From Sedimenticola selenatireducens (GTDB lineage Bacteria > Pseudomonadota > Gammaproteobacteria > Chromatiales > Chromatiaceae), in the NCBI RefSeq assembly GCF_007625115.1, contig NZ_VMNH01000029.1, positions 1 through 52,632 of the forward strand: a stretch of 52,632 bases of DNA, given 5' to 3'. Each line of letters starts with the position of its first letter. Position 1 is the stretch's first letter. A model generated the notes under the pieces. That model did not search any database. It was not told the origin of the DNA and saw only the letters and a program-made list of their open reading frames with translations. Shown here in pieces: positions 1-8,890 of the stretch. The position numbers were made by a program, and so were the translations under genes.

Positions 1-16
1 CGTTACTATTGATCAT

Positions 17-77
17 GAGGGTTACCTCTTTGTGTTTCGATTGAAAGTTCGCACTTCCATCAAAACTGGTAACCCTC
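17..77. repeat. 10-bp inverted repeat with long loop
   Basis: GAGGGTTACC (17-26) is perfectly complemented by GGTAACCCTC (68-77) across 41 nt and is followed by a T-rich stretch. A smaller AAGT/ACTT hairpin nests inside the loop. It could be the terminator of a gene left of the window or a regulatory site. The GTTACC/GGTAACC arms resemble the palindrome before the symporter gene near 20.6 kb. Function is not established. Confidence 0.4.
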
Positions 78-138
78 TCTTTTTCAAGCGAAGTGTCAGA
101 TCAAGTCTGAACTACTACAATTAATGATGGAGTTGGAT

Positions 139-579
139 ATGAAAGAACTGGTCGGTGGTTGTGATTGCGGTAATATTACCTTTACTATCGTCTCCGCCTT
201 AGACACGCGATCAATTAATCCACGCGCCTGTGATTGTGATTTTTGCGTCAAACATGGCGCTGCATACTTTTCTGATGCCAACGGACAACTGAAAGTTCGC
301 GTCAAGGATCAAACGAATCTGAGTGAATATCATCAAGGAAGTGGAATAGCTACCTTTCTTGTATGCAAACAGTGTGGCGTTCTAGTTGGTGGTTGCTATG
401 AATCAAATAATCAGCTTTATGCTGCGGTTAACAGTAGGTCTGTAAGCAGGGAAGTTCACTTTGGATTAGATGTGGTCGCTTCTCCAAAGGTGCTAACGGA
501 TGATGAGAAGACTCAACGTTGGCGTGACTTATGGTTTTCACATGTTGAGATTGATTATGAGAGTGACTCGTTAGAATGA
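139..579 (+). CDS. GFA/CENP-V-fold zinc-binding protein
   Basis: A 146-residue protein of the GFA family (glutathione-dependent formaldehyde-activating enzyme-like fold). It shows the spaced cysteine set of that family: GGCDCGNITF at the N-terminus, CDCDFC near residue 32, and CKQCG near residue 75, consistent with zinc binding. Many members have no proven formaldehyde role, so substrate is unknown. I chose ATG 139 rather than ATG 124 because GGAG lies six bases before it. It stands alone, with a hairpin after its stop. Confidence 0.85.
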   Translation: MKELVGGCDCGNITFTIVSALDTRSINPRACDCDFCVKHGAAYFSDANGQLKVRVKDQTNLSEYHQGSGIATFLVCKQCGVLVGGCYESNNQLYAAVNSRSVSREVHFGLDVVASPKVLTDDEKTQRWRDLWFSHVEIDYESDSLE

Positions 580-588
580 TTTTTTTGC

Positions 589-624
589 TAGGTGATGCGG
601 TCTTAGTAAAATCACCTATTATTT
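589..624 (+). terminator. possible terminator after the GFA gene
   Basis: TAGGTGAT (589-596) and ATCACCTA (611-618) form an 8-bp perfect stem with a 14-nt loop, followed by TTATTTAT. The stem is AT-rich and the U tract is interrupted, so it would be a weak intrinsic terminator. Confidence 0.4.
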
Positions 625-664
625 ATAATGGCCTGAATCTTCTTTAACTGCAGGGTTAAACCTT

Positions 665-1279
665 ATGTTCACCACAGAATTTCTTATCACATCACTGATT
701 ATTGTGATGCTGCCAGGAACCGGTGTGATCTATACTGTTTCAACGGGACTCTTTGTTGGGCATCGTGCCAGTCTGGCGGCGGCAGTAGGCTGTACCTTCG
801 GCGCGCTACCCCATCTGCTGGTGAGTATCCTTGGGCTTTCTGCTATTTTGCATTTGAGTGCAGTGGCGTTCCAGATACTCAAATATCTTGGAGCGCTCTA
901 TCTGCTCTATGTCGCCTGGTCGATGTGGCGGGATACCGGCAATCTGACGATTGATGAGAAACGTTGCAAGCGTGGCATGTTGAATATTGCTGTCAAAGGT
1001 TTCCTGATTAATATACTCAACCCGAAACTCTCCATGTTTTTTATCGCATTCCTTCCCCAGTTTGTACCCTTGGGTTCGCATACACCGATCATGGATTTAA
1101 GCCTGTTGAGTGGGATATTCATGCTGATCACCTTAGTAGTGTTCATCGGATATGGTCTGTTTGCCGGTACGGTGCGGGACTATGTGATTCATTCACCCCG
1201 TGTAATCAGTCGTCTACAGCGTAGTTTTGCTGTGGCCTTTGCTGCATTGGGTGCAAAACTGGCGCTGGCTGAGCGGTGA
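665..1279 (+). CDS. LysE/RhtB family amino-acid exporter
   Basis: A 204-residue hydrophobic protein with about six predicted membrane segments, the usual size of LysE/RhtB exporters. The opening has the family pattern LPGTGVIYTVSTG, followed by a glycine-rich second helix and a central NPKLSMFFIAFLPQF segment, which matches the conserved NPKxxxFF...PQF motif. Such proteins expel amino acids or analogues across the inner membrane; the substrate cannot be told from sequence. The stop codon overlaps the GTG start of the next gene (GTGA), suggesting translational coupling. Confidence 0.92.
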   Translation: MFTTEFLITSLIIVMLPGTGVIYTVSTGLFVGHRASLAAAVGCTFGALPHLLVSILGLSAILHLSAVAFQILKYLGALYLLYVAWSMWRDTGNLTIDEKRCKRGMLNIAVKGFLINILNPKLSMFFIAFLPQFVPLGSHTPIMDLSLLSGIFMLITLVVFIGYGLFAGTVRDYVIHSPRVISRLQRSFAVAFAALGAKLALAER

Positions 1280-1776
1280 CCCCACTGTACTATTTTGCCT
1301 ATGGCTCGAACATGTCGACCCGGAGACTCGGCGAACGTATTCTCTCTGCACGGCCACAGACTGTTTCAACCTTGACTGGGCATCAACTCTGTTGGCATAA
1401 ACTGGGTCGAGATGGTTCTGGTAAGTGTGATGCCTTCTACACGGGTGAAGCGCATCACCATGTAATTGGTGTGTTGTATGCCATTGACCAACAGGAGCAG
1501 CCTTTACTGGATCAGTTCGAAGGTGTGGGTGCTGGCTATGAGGTCGCCACAGTAACGCTCGTATTGCCAAGCGGGGAACAACAGCAGGCTTTCACGTATC
1601 GCGCCACACACATAGATCCTACTGTCTTGCCTTTCAGCTGGTACAAGGCACATGTTCTCCAGGGTGCCCGAGAACATCACTTACCCACTGCGTACATTGC
1701 CCAACTGGAATCAGTCGATGCCATTGATGATAGTGATCGACCACGCCATACTCGCGAGCTGCTGATCTATCGTTGA
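1276..1776 (+). CDS. gamma-glutamylcyclotransferase family protein
   Basis: A 166-residue protein of the AIG2/GGCT family. The diagnostic YFAYGSNM substrate-binding loop is at residues 6-13, and an acidic residue in the QFEGVGAGYEV segment near residue 80 fits the catalytic glutamate position. Members release 5-oxoproline from gamma-glutamyl peptides or amines. The start is GTG, overlapping the stop of the LysE-type exporter by four bases, so the two are probably one transcript, perhaps linking amino-acid or peptide turnover with export. The downstream gene is convergent, 22 bases away. Confidence 0.88.
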   Translation: MTPLYYFAYGSNMSTRRLGERILSARPQTVSTLTGHQLCWHKLGRDGSGKCDAFYTGEAHHHVIGVLYAIDQQEQPLLDQFEGVGAGYEVATVTLVLPSGEQQQAFTYRATHIDPTVLPFSWYKAHVLQGAREHHLPTAYIAQLESVDAIDDSDRPRHTRELLIYR

Positions 1777-1798
1777 GAGCAGCCGCTCGCGCAAAGGT

Positions 1799-3271
1799 CT
1801 AACGCTTACCCATGATGGAGCCCAGCACACCACGTATGATCTGTCGTCCAATCGTGCTGCCGACTGCCCTTGCCGCACTTTTGAAGAACGACTCCATCAC
1901 CCCTTGGCGGTTACTTCCACTGCTCTTCTTCTCTTTGGCGAGTTCCTTCTCACGTGCCTTTTCGACTTCTTCTGCTTGTTGCGCCTCGGCCTGCTGGGTG
2001 GCGCGTTCAGTGAGAATCTCATGGGCGGACTTGCGATCGACGGCGGTGTCATAGACGCCAGCCACCAGTGATGTGGATATAATGGTTTTACGCAGGGCGG
2101 GTTTGATTGGACCGATCTGACTTTCGGGCGGGCGAATCAGTGTGCGCTGGACAACCTGGGGGCGTCCTTTTTGATCCAGGGTGGAGACCAGCGCTTCGCC
2201 CAGACCCAGTTCGCTGATTACCTGTTCGGTATCCAGTTTTGGATTGTCCCGGAATGTTTGAGCGGCCGCACGAAGGGCTTTCTGATCCTTGGCTGTATAG
2301 GCACGCAAGGCGTGCTGAACACGATTGCCTAATTGGCCCAGAACGCTGTCTGGGATATCCAGTGGATTCTGCGTGACGAAGTAGACACCAACCCCTTTGG
2401 AGCGAATCAGCCGCACTACTTGTTCGATCTTATCCAGCAGTGCCTCTGGCGCATCATCAAACATCAAATGTGCTTCATCGAAAAACAGCACCAGTTTGGG
2501 TTTATCCTGGTCACCTACTTCAGGGAGCTGTTCAAACAGCTCGGAGAGGAGCCAGAACAGGAAGGTGCTGTAGAGTTGCGGCGAATTCATCAGCTGATCG
2601 GCTGCCAGGATATTGATGACGCCCAGACCGTTGTCATCGTTCTGGATCAGATCCTGAAGATTGAGGGCCGGTTCACCAAACAGCTTCTTACCACCTTGGT
2701 CTTCCAGGGTAATGAGTCTCCGCTGGATGGCCCCTACGCTGGCGGCGGATACATTGCCATAGAGGGTACGGAAATCGGCGGCATTTTCAGCGACAAACTG
2801 CAGGATTGAGCGTAGATCCTTGAGATCCAGCAGCAGCCAGCCATTCTCGTCGGCAACCCGGAACACCAGCGCCAGAACCCCTTGCTGGGTATCGTTCAGA
2901 TTGAGTAGGCGTGCCAGCAAGAGAGGGCCCATGTCTGAGATGGTGGTCCGAACCGGATGACCCTGTTTGCCAAAGATATCCCAGAAGGTGACCGGAAAAC
3001 CCTGGAAATTGAAATCGTCCAGCGGCATTTGATCCAACCGTTCCTTGACCTTTGGATGGGGTTTTCCGGGCTGGGAAAGTCCGGAGAGATCGCCTTTAAC
3101 ATCGGCCAGAAACACCGGGACACCGAGTCGACTGAAGGATTCAGCCAGCCCCTGTAGGGTGACGGTTTTTCCTGTGCCCGTTGCGCCAGCAATCAGGCCG
3201 TGTCGATTGGCCATGCGCGGCAGCAGGCCAACATCGCTCTCGCTGCATCCGATGTAGATCATCTCATCCAT
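1799..3271 (-). CDS. HerA/DUF853-type ATPase
   Basis: A 490-residue P-loop ATPase of the DUF853 (YjgR-like, HerA-related) family. Walker A GATGTGKT is near residues 27-34, and Walker B LVLFFDEAHLM is near residue 255. A C-terminal helical, charged tail rich in Ala, Glu and Lys precedes a basic end. The family resembles DNA-translocating HerA ATPases, but the physiological role of bacterial members is poorly defined. The frame is open up to 3502, but that extension overlaps the DUF2207 gene. ATG 3271 has a strong AGGAG seven bases upstream and begins with the family sequence MDEMIYIG, so I use it. Confidence 0.9.
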   Translation of the reverse strand: MDEMIYIGCSESDVGLLPRMANRHGLIAGATGTGKTVTLQGLAESFSRLGVPVFLADVKGDLSGLSQPGKPHPKVKERLDQMPLDDFNFQGFPVTFWDIFGKQGHPVRTTISDMGPLLLARLLNLNDTQQGVLALVFRVADENGWLLLDLKDLRSILQFVAENAADFRTLYGNVSAASVGAIQRRLITLEDQGGKKLFGEPALNLQDLIQNDDNGLGVINILAADQLMNSPQLYSTFLFWLLSELFEQLPEVGDQDKPKLVLFFDEAHLMFDDAPEALLDKIEQVVRLIRSKGVGVYFVTQNPLDIPDSVLGQLGNRVQHALRAYTAKDQKALRAAAQTFRDNPKLDTEQVISELGLGEALVSTLDQKGRPQVVQRTLIRPPESQIGPIKPALRKTIISTSLVAGVYDTAVDRKSAHEILTERATQQAEAQQAEEVEKAREKELAKEKKSSGSNRQGVMESFFKSAARAVGSTIGRQIIRGVLGSIMGKR

Positions 3272-3330
3272 TCCTATACTCCTGACGGCGTTTATTCTTG
3301 ATGAGGCTACTCTATCATCAAAATAGCGCT

Positions 3331-5262
3331 TTACCAGCCGCCACCGCCACCGCCACCGCCTCCACCGCCAGAGGAGCCCCCTCCGCCAGATGATCCACTG
3401 CTGCCGGAGGATGAACCCGGCGCGCTGGATGAGGCTGATATGGCAGAACCCATGGCGCTGCCCATCGCGGTGGTGAAGCCGGTCAGGTTGTGGTTGTTCC
3501 AACTGCGACCGCTGTACCAGCCAGGGTGGTAGGTTCCACTTTCTTTACCGGCGGCAGCCAGTACACCACTGAACCGCTCTGCCCACTGTTGTTCAACATC
3601 CAGCGCAATGGCATAGGGGAGATAGGCCTCAAACAGTTCCGCAGTCTTTTTAAGCGGGTGTTTAAAATTGAGTTCTTCTTGCTCGGCAACGCCCAGATAG
3701 AGACGGAACCCTTCCACCTGCTGTAACAGTTTCTGCCCGGCCAGTGTCGGTGCCTTAAGCCACTCATAGAAGAGGAAGTTGATCGCTACTGCAACCAATA
3801 AAACCAAGGTAAAAGGAAGCGAGATGGCAAAGGTAAGCATGCCAATACCAAACAGTTCGCCGGCAAAAAAGGGTAGCGCGAAGAGTGTGCTAAAGATCGC
3901 CTTGGCATAACCCAATGCCCTTGATTGATGCGCACTACGCCAGGCTTGGAACACACCCAGCGCCAGCTTGTAGACCGCGAAAGTCCAGAAGGTGAGCCAG
4001 ACCATCATAAAGCCGCCGATTGCTAAAGCCTCTTCAGATTCAGAGGTAAGGAGGCCACTTGCCAATAAGGCCAGCGTGATTAGAACGCCAGGGACGATAT
4101 AGCCGCTATTGGTGAGGAAATAGATCTTCTCATAATCCCTTTTCAGGGCGTTTTTATGTGCTTTAAGGGCCTTGCCCAGGCATACATGATTCTTCTGTTT
4201 CAGATCGATTGAGCCGCTGCGTCCGCTAAACAGTGCACTGGCTATGGCGGCTTCACCCGGTGCCAGTTGTGGTGTCTCGCCGGTTTTAGTCAGGCTGAAG
4301 GTGCCGTATTGACTCTCCTTGATGGTGAGATAACCCTTTACTGCCATATTGATGATGGCGGCGCCAAAGGTCTGATCGTCATAACCCATCTTGCGCACAA
4401 AGCGCATGGAGGCGGGTGAGTAGCCTTTAGCTGGCTCATAGAGTGGAATAATGGCCTGGCTTTGTGGGTCGCGTCCCACGCGAACCCAAGCGACCAGGTA
4501 ATAGGCCAGCAACAGGAGCAGTCCACCGCCCGAGATGAGCAGGCCCTGGTTATCCGCCAGGAACCAGGCCAGTTTCTGTTCTTTGTCAGGCTCCAGCACA
4601 TGCCCTTTCGGCCAGGAGACGACAAGGGTCAGTCCATGAGCGGTTGGCAGCGTGTGCGTTGTCGCGATCAAGGCATCGCCATCCCCGGTTACTTCTGCTC
4701 TGTAGTCTTGCCCCTTAGCACCGAATGCCCCGGTATAACCCTCCACCTGAATCACATCAGCAGAAACCGTATGAGGTAGCTGAACCCGTGCGGCGGCCTT
4801 ATGAATGGGGAAGGCCCAACCGTTGCCGGTGACATTCCAGTAAAGTTCGTCATGTTGTTCAAAAAAACCGAGTTGACGCCGTGTTGTGTAACGCAGGGTA
4901 TAGCGGTAGTTACCCGGTTTTAGTAGGACATTCTTGTTGCCGATATAGATGCGGATACCGTTAGGCTGTTTTTCAGTGTGATAAGGTTCAGATTGGCCAT
5001 CTCTGCGTACTTCCAGCAGTTTGAAATCGACCCGGTATCGGGTTCCCAGTCTGTCTTTGTAGTCGGTCGGGAAATCTCTGAATATGCCGCGGCGGATAAT
5101 ATCACCCTCTGCCCGCACCTCAATGGTCTCTTCCACCACCATGCCGCCATCTTGCCGGATCTGTATGTCGCTGAAGTAGTCCAGAATCGCCTCACTGGCG
5201 AGGCTGTTCTGGCAAAAGAAAAGCAGCGTAATGACAATCCATTGTTTGAAGAACACGGGCAT
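3331..5262 (-). CDS. DUF2207 membrane protein
   Basis: A 643-residue envelope protein. A signal peptide (residues 1-22, ending NSLAS) leads into an extracytoplasmic DUF2207 beta domain (to about 240). A membrane segment near 245-265, a cytoplasmic stretch, a cluster of hydrophobic helices (about 390-500) and a low-complexity tail follow. The tail is a Ser/Gly-rich run ending in poly-Gly and Trp, encoded by CCACCG-type repeats; such tails are normal in this family. The start overlaps the lemA stop as TAATG, indicating translational coupling. LemA-DUF2207 pairs are common, with no agreed function beyond the cell envelope. Confidence 0.9.
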   Translation of the reverse strand: MPVFFKQWIVITLLFFCQNSLASEAILDYFSDIQIRQDGGMVVEETIEVRAEGDIIRRGIFRDFPTDYKDRLGTRYRVDFKLLEVRRDGQSEPYHTEKQPNGIRIYIGNKNVLLKPGNYRYTLRYTTRRQLGFFEQHDELYWNVTGNGWAFPIHKAAARVQLPHTVSADVIQVEGYTGAFGAKGQDYRAEVTGDGDALIATTHTLPTAHGLTLVVSWPKGHVLEPDKEQKLAWFLADNQGLLISGGGLLLLLAYYLVAWVRVGRDPQSQAIIPLYEPAKGYSPASMRFVRKMGYDDQTFGAAIINMAVKGYLTIKESQYGTFSLTKTGETPQLAPGEAAIASALFSGRSGSIDLKQKNHVCLGKALKAHKNALKRDYEKIYFLTNSGYIVPGVLITLALLASGLLTSESEEALAIGGFMMVWLTFWTFAVYKLALGVFQAWRSAHQSRALGYAKAIFSTLFALPFFAGELFGIGMLTFAISLPFTLVLLVAVAINFLFYEWLKAPTLAGQKLLQQVEGFRLYLGVAEQEELNFKHPLKKTAELFEAYLPYAIALDVEQQWAERFSGVLAAAGKESGTYHPGWYSGRSWNNHNLTGFTTAMGSAMGSAISASSSAPGSSSGSSGSSGGGGSSGGGGGGGGGGGW

Positions 5263-5804
5263 TAGTGGATCTCCGGTGGATCGGCCTCTACCACGCTCTC
5301 CAGTTCAAAGAAGCGGGCGGGTTTGAATTTAAAGGCGCGGGCGAGGATCAGGTCTGGAAAAGAGTCAATGCGTACGTTGAGGTTGCGTACGGCCCCATTG
5401 TAGTAACGGCGTGCATACTGAATATGGTTTTCGACGTCACTGAGTTGTGCAAGCAGATCAAGAAATTGCTCGCCGGCCTTGAGGTCAGGATAATCCTCTG
5501 CGATTAGCAACAGGGATCTTACCTGGGTACTGAGCTCAGACTCCATGCGTGCACGTTCCAGGGTTTCGGATGTGGCCGCAGCGGTCTGGCGCAGATGGGT
5601 GATATGGCTGAGGGTATGCTGCTCATAGTCGGCATACACCTGAACAGCTTGTACCAGTTTGGGTATCAGATCGTGCCGCCGTTTTAATTGGACGTCGATA
5701 TCACTCCATGCCGCCAGCACATGGTTTTTATCTCTGACCAGTTTGTTGTAGAGAATGACTGCCCATATAAGCAGCGGCAGTAATATCAGTAGAGTAATTT
5801 CCAT
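5262..5804 (-). CDS. lemA: LemA family protein
   Basis: A 180-residue LemA-fold protein. One N-terminal membrane helix (residues 2-19) is followed by a coiled helical domain with the family signature: YNKLVRDKNHVLAAWSDID, then QLKRRHDLIPKLVQAV, and a later ARRYYNGAVRNLN. These proteins are anchored in the inner membrane with the helical domain outside. The exact function is unknown. It is the first gene of a lemA-DUF2207 pair with overlapping stop and start; the HerA-like gene follows 60 bases later on the same strand and may be co-transcribed. Confidence 0.93.
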   Translation of the reverse strand: MEITLLILLPLLIWAVILYNKLVRDKNHVLAAWSDIDVQLKRRHDLIPKLVQAVQVYADYEQHTLSHITHLRQTAAATSETLERARMESELSTQVRSLLLIAEDYPDLKAGEQFLDLLAQLSDVENHIQYARRYYNGAVRNLNVRIDSFPDLILARAFKFKPARFFELESVVEADPPEIH

Positions 5805-5957
5805 TATAGCTTTGATCCCGTCCGTTATTGATTATTGTAGCGGGCACCGGCGGGTGACACAGTGAGGATTTCGGCTCAGTGTGCGATCTCTTTAGCAGTA
5901 ATACCCTATTTTTAAGGATTATAGGTTGATAAGGTGATTCATCAATACCCTGAATAA

Positions 5958-7478
5958 TCAGCTGAACCGCAGCTCAAAGCCCCGGTTACTCAGTTGCTTT
6001 GCCTCTTGCTCAAGTTCAGCACATGGGAGTGTATGCGTAGTGAGCCATTCATCAGGAAATTTGAGTTTAATCTGATTGTCAGAAACCTTGATTTTCAACT
6101 CGACCGAGGTGGTTTCGGAGCGTGACCGATGCAGTAGCACGGAGAGTCTTAGTAGAATGCAAAGTCTGAGCGTTGGTAGTGCAATATCCTGGGGCAACTC
6201 ACTAAACACATCGAATGGGAATTTTCGTCTATGGCCGCGAATGAGGGCTGAGAGTACGCGCTGTTCCTGGCGAGAAAAACCCTGCATATCGGAATTGGCG
6301 ATCAGGTAGGCACCGTGTTTATGGAATTGGCTATGGGAGACTGTCAGGCCAATTTCATGCAGGCGGGTGGCCCAGCAGAGCATGTCGATGTATTCCCCTT
6401 CATTCAATTGCCAAGCCTCAGCGACCTCAGCAAACAGTGAGCGTGCTGTCTTCTCTATGCGTCTGGCATGCTCCATGTCAACGTCATAGCGACGACACAG
6501 GGTACGGACGGTGCTCTCCCTGACATCTTCGTACTGGGTACGGCCGAGCATTTCATAGAGCAACCCTTCCCGTAGCGCCTTGTCAGAGACGCGTAGTTGC
6601 TCTATCCGGAGTGCCTTGAATACCGAGCGTAATACCGCTACACCACCTGGGAATACGGCCTTGCGCTCATCGCTCAATCCTTCCAGTTGCAGCTTTTCAA
6701 TATGTCCGATCTCGATCAGTATATCGCGCAGTTTTTCCAGGGCTGAGAAACTGATGCCTTCTTGTCCATCGGTCCAGCCCGCCGCTTGAACCACTTTGTT
6801 AATCGCCCGGATAGTGCCGGAAGCACCGACCGCCACCTCCCATCCTGCGCTACGGTATTCATTCTTGACTGGTAACATCTCCAGCGCCCCGGAAAGTTCA
6901 GCCGACCGCATGGCTTCTGCCGTTATCGCACCTTCGTTAAAGTGCCAGCGTGTCATGTTGACACAACCCATGTGGATGCTTTCAGTACGTCGGGGCTGGA
7001 ATCCGTCACCTACAATCAGTTCGGTACTGCCACCGCCGATATCGATGACCAGGCGGCGTTCATTGCCGGCGGCCAATCCATGGGCTACACCCAGATAGAC
7101 CAGGCGGGCCTCTTCACGACCGGCGATGATCTCGATCGGATGGCCGAGCACCGCCTCTGCTTCGGCCAGAAAGCGCGTGGAGTTGCGTACCTGCCGCAGA
7201 GCACTGGTACCTACAGCGCGGACACTGCCGTGTGGGAGTGATTTAAGTCGTTGACCGAAGCGTTTGAGACAATCGAGTGCGCGCGCCTCAGTCTCGGGTG
7301 ATAGATCCTTGTTTTCGAGTAATCCACCGCCCAGTCGAACCATCTCGCGTAGCCGGTCGACTACCTGAAAATTGCCGTTGTCTACCTTGGCTACAATCAT
7401 GTGGAAACTGTTGGAACCCAGATCAACCGCCGCAACAGTATCTGAAAGTGTGGGGATGTTGGCGCTATATCGCAGCAT
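5958..7478 (-). CDS. ppx: exopolyphosphatase / pppGpp phosphohydrolase family
   Basis: A 506-residue Ppx/GppA protein, full length for the long Ppx form. The ASKHA actin-like fold is shown by AVDLGSNSFHMIVAK (residues 18-32), GTSALRQVRN near 109 and IDIGGGSTELIVG near 145. A C-terminal HD-like helical domain includes the WATRLHEIGL segment. It hydrolyses inorganic polyphosphate and possibly pppGpp; sequence alone does not separate Ppx from GppA, though length favours Ppx. sixA lies upstream on the same strand, 155 bases away. No ribosome binding site is obvious before the ATG. Confidence 0.93.
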   Translation of the reverse strand: MLRYSANIPTLSDTVAAVDLGSNSFHMIVAKVDNGNFQVVDRLREMVRLGGGLLENKDLSPETEARALDCLKRFGQRLKSLPHGSVRAVGTSALRQVRNSTRFLAEAEAVLGHPIEIIAGREEARLVYLGVAHGLAAGNERRLVIDIGGGSTELIVGDGFQPRRTESIHMGCVNMTRWHFNEGAITAEAMRSAELSGALEMLPVKNEYRSAGWEVAVGASGTIRAINKVVQAAGWTDGQEGISFSALEKLRDILIEIGHIEKLQLEGLSDERKAVFPGGVAVLRSVFKALRIEQLRVSDKALREGLLYEMLGRTQYEDVRESTVRTLCRRYDVDMEHARRIEKTARSLFAEVAEAWQLNEGEYIDMLCWATRLHEIGLTVSHSQFHKHGAYLIANSDMQGFSRQEQRVLSALIRGHRRKFPFDVFSELPQDIALPTLRLCILLRLSVLLHRSRSETTSVELKIKVSDNQIKLKFPDEWLTTHTLPCAELEQEAKQLSNRGFELRFS

Positions 7479-7633
7479 GTCAGAACATTTTTATGACAAA
7501 CGGGACCGGCATGCTACCACTGGGCTTGTCTGATTGAAACTGTGCTGTTTATGCTGTTGCGGATAGTGCTGTAAACGGTAGATGGGTGTTTTTCTACACA
7601 GATGTGGTTTGCTTTCTTGATCAGCATGGCCAT

Positions 7634-8140
7634 CTAACCGCCTAAGCTGCGTAACTGTCTTGGGGGGAGCAGCCAGATCAGCTCAGCAGAGGCGGCTTTG
7701 GGGCTGCCTTTAAACTGTAGCAGACAAGCGGCTCCGCGTTTGAGTTGCAGGAAGCTGAAATGAGAGCCATTGGTGTACCATGAGATCAACTCTGACAAAT
7801 CCGGCTCATGGCCGACCAGGAGGACAGTGCTCTCCGGGGGGAGATCAGAAAGGAGGCTGGTCAGTTTTGCCGGATCTGAGCCAGGGTTCAGTTGTGGAAT
7901 CGACTGACGTGTGGCATCGGGATAGCATTCGGCAATCTGATCGGCTGTCTGTATGGCCCGTACCAGCGTGCTGCTGAGGATATATTCCGCCTTAGGTTCC
8001 AGTTTCTTGAGCCCCTGACGAGATTGCTGAACTCTTTTGATACCCCTCTCCGTCAATGGACGGAGTGTATCGTCTTTGCTGATCTTGGCAAATACTGCGC
8101 GATCTTGAGCTATGGCGTGTCGGATGATGATTATTTTCAT
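7634..8140 (-). CDS. sixA: SixA-type phosphohistidine phosphatase
   Basis: A 168-residue histidine phosphatase (phosphoglycerate-mutase fold). The catalytic IIIRHAIAQD motif is at residues 4-13. An SSTLVRAIQTA segment carries the second conserved arginine, and VGHEPDLSELI near residue 110 holds the second catalytic histidine. The small size matches SixA, which removes phosphate from histidine-phosphotransfer domains and from the nitrogen phosphotransferase system in E. coli. It is divergent from the Nudix gene and followed by ppx. Confidence 0.88.
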   Translation of the reverse strand: MKIIIIRHAIAQDRAVFAKISKDDTLRPLTERGIKRVQQSRQGLKKLEPKAEYILSSTLVRAIQTADQIAECYPDATRQSIPQLNPGSDPAKLTSLLSDLPPESTVLLVGHEPDLSELISWYTNGSHFSFLQLKRGAACLLQFKGSPKAASAELIWLLPPRQLRSLGG

Positions 8141-8305
8141 AGTGATTATTATGGCAAATCCGATTGAACCGTGAAATTACGTTAGAATATAAGATTACAC
8201 CTGTTTTCTGCTTCATGGCACCGGTTTGTCGGATTAAGCTATTGGGCAGTGAGTGGTGTGAGTATCGTATTTGTATGTGACGTCTTAATGATCGTGGTCA
8301 AGTGT

Positions 8306-8878
8306 ATGAATTTTTGCAGCCAATGTGGCAGTCGTGTGGAAACCAAAGTGCCTGAAGGCGATAACCGGCCAAGGCATATCTGTATTGATTGCGGGGTTAT
8401 TCATTATCAGAATCCTAATGTTGTAACCGGATGTATCCCCGAGTGGGAAGGTAAGGTGTTGCTCTGCCGTCGGGCTATCGAGCCACGCAGAGGCTATTGG
8501 ACCCTGCCTGCGGGCTTTCTTGAGAATGGTGAATCCACTCAGGAAGGTGCGTTGCGCGAGACTGTAGAGGAGGCCAATGCCCGTGTCTTAGTGGGACCCC
8601 TTTATACCCTGTTCAGCCTGCCTCACATCGATCAGATCTATATGTTATTCAGGGGCCCGCTGCAGGATCTTGATTATGGCCCAGGTGTGGAGAGTCTGGA
8701 GGTAAAGTTGTTTTCAGAAGAGGAGATACCCTGGGATGACCTGGCCTTTCAGGTGGTCGCTGAGACGCTGAAATACTATTTTGAAGATCAGCGTCGGGGT
8801 GAGTTCCGTTTGCGCTCTGGCGTCATTGAGAGACTTCCAGGAACAGAGCGTCGTTACCGCACTACCTTGCATGAGTAA
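8306..8878 (+). CDS. Nudix hydrolase with zinc ribbon
   Basis: A 190-residue protein beginning with a zinc ribbon (FCSQCG at residues 3-8 and CIDCG near 27), followed by a Nudix domain. The Nudix box reads G-x5-E-x7-RE-x2-EE (GFLENGE...RETVEEAN, near residues 70-92). This layout matches NudC-like and YfcD-like Nudix proteins that cleave nucleoside diphosphate derivatives; the substrate is undetermined. The frame is open from GTG 8249, but ATG 8306 starts directly at the conserved zinc ribbon, so I use it. No strong ribosome binding site supports either choice. Confidence 0.88.
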   Translation: MNFCSQCGSRVETKVPEGDNRPRHICIDCGVIHYQNPNVVTGCIPEWEGKVLLCRRAIEPRRGYWTLPAGFLENGESTQEGALRETVEEANARVLVGPLYTLFSLPHIDQIYMLFRGPLQDLDYGPGVESLEVKLFSEEEIPWDDLAFQVVAETLKYYFEDQRRGEFRLRSGVIERLPGTERRYRTTLHE

Positions 8879-8890
8879 GCCGGTATCCTG

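Noticed and set aside
3331-3400. Poly-Gly coding repeat as a phase-variable tract
   Set aside because: Glycine-rich tails ending in Trp are normal in DUF2207 proteins, and the codons are mixed enough to be ordinary.
3272-3502. N-terminal extension of the HerA-like protein
   Set aside because: The extension reads the DUF2207 gene tail in another frame and is low complexity; ATG 3271 has a strong ribosome site and the conserved start.
5880-5957. Terminator after ppx
   Set aside because: CCTAT/ATAGG arms are only 5 bp, AT-rich and without a U run in the minus direction.
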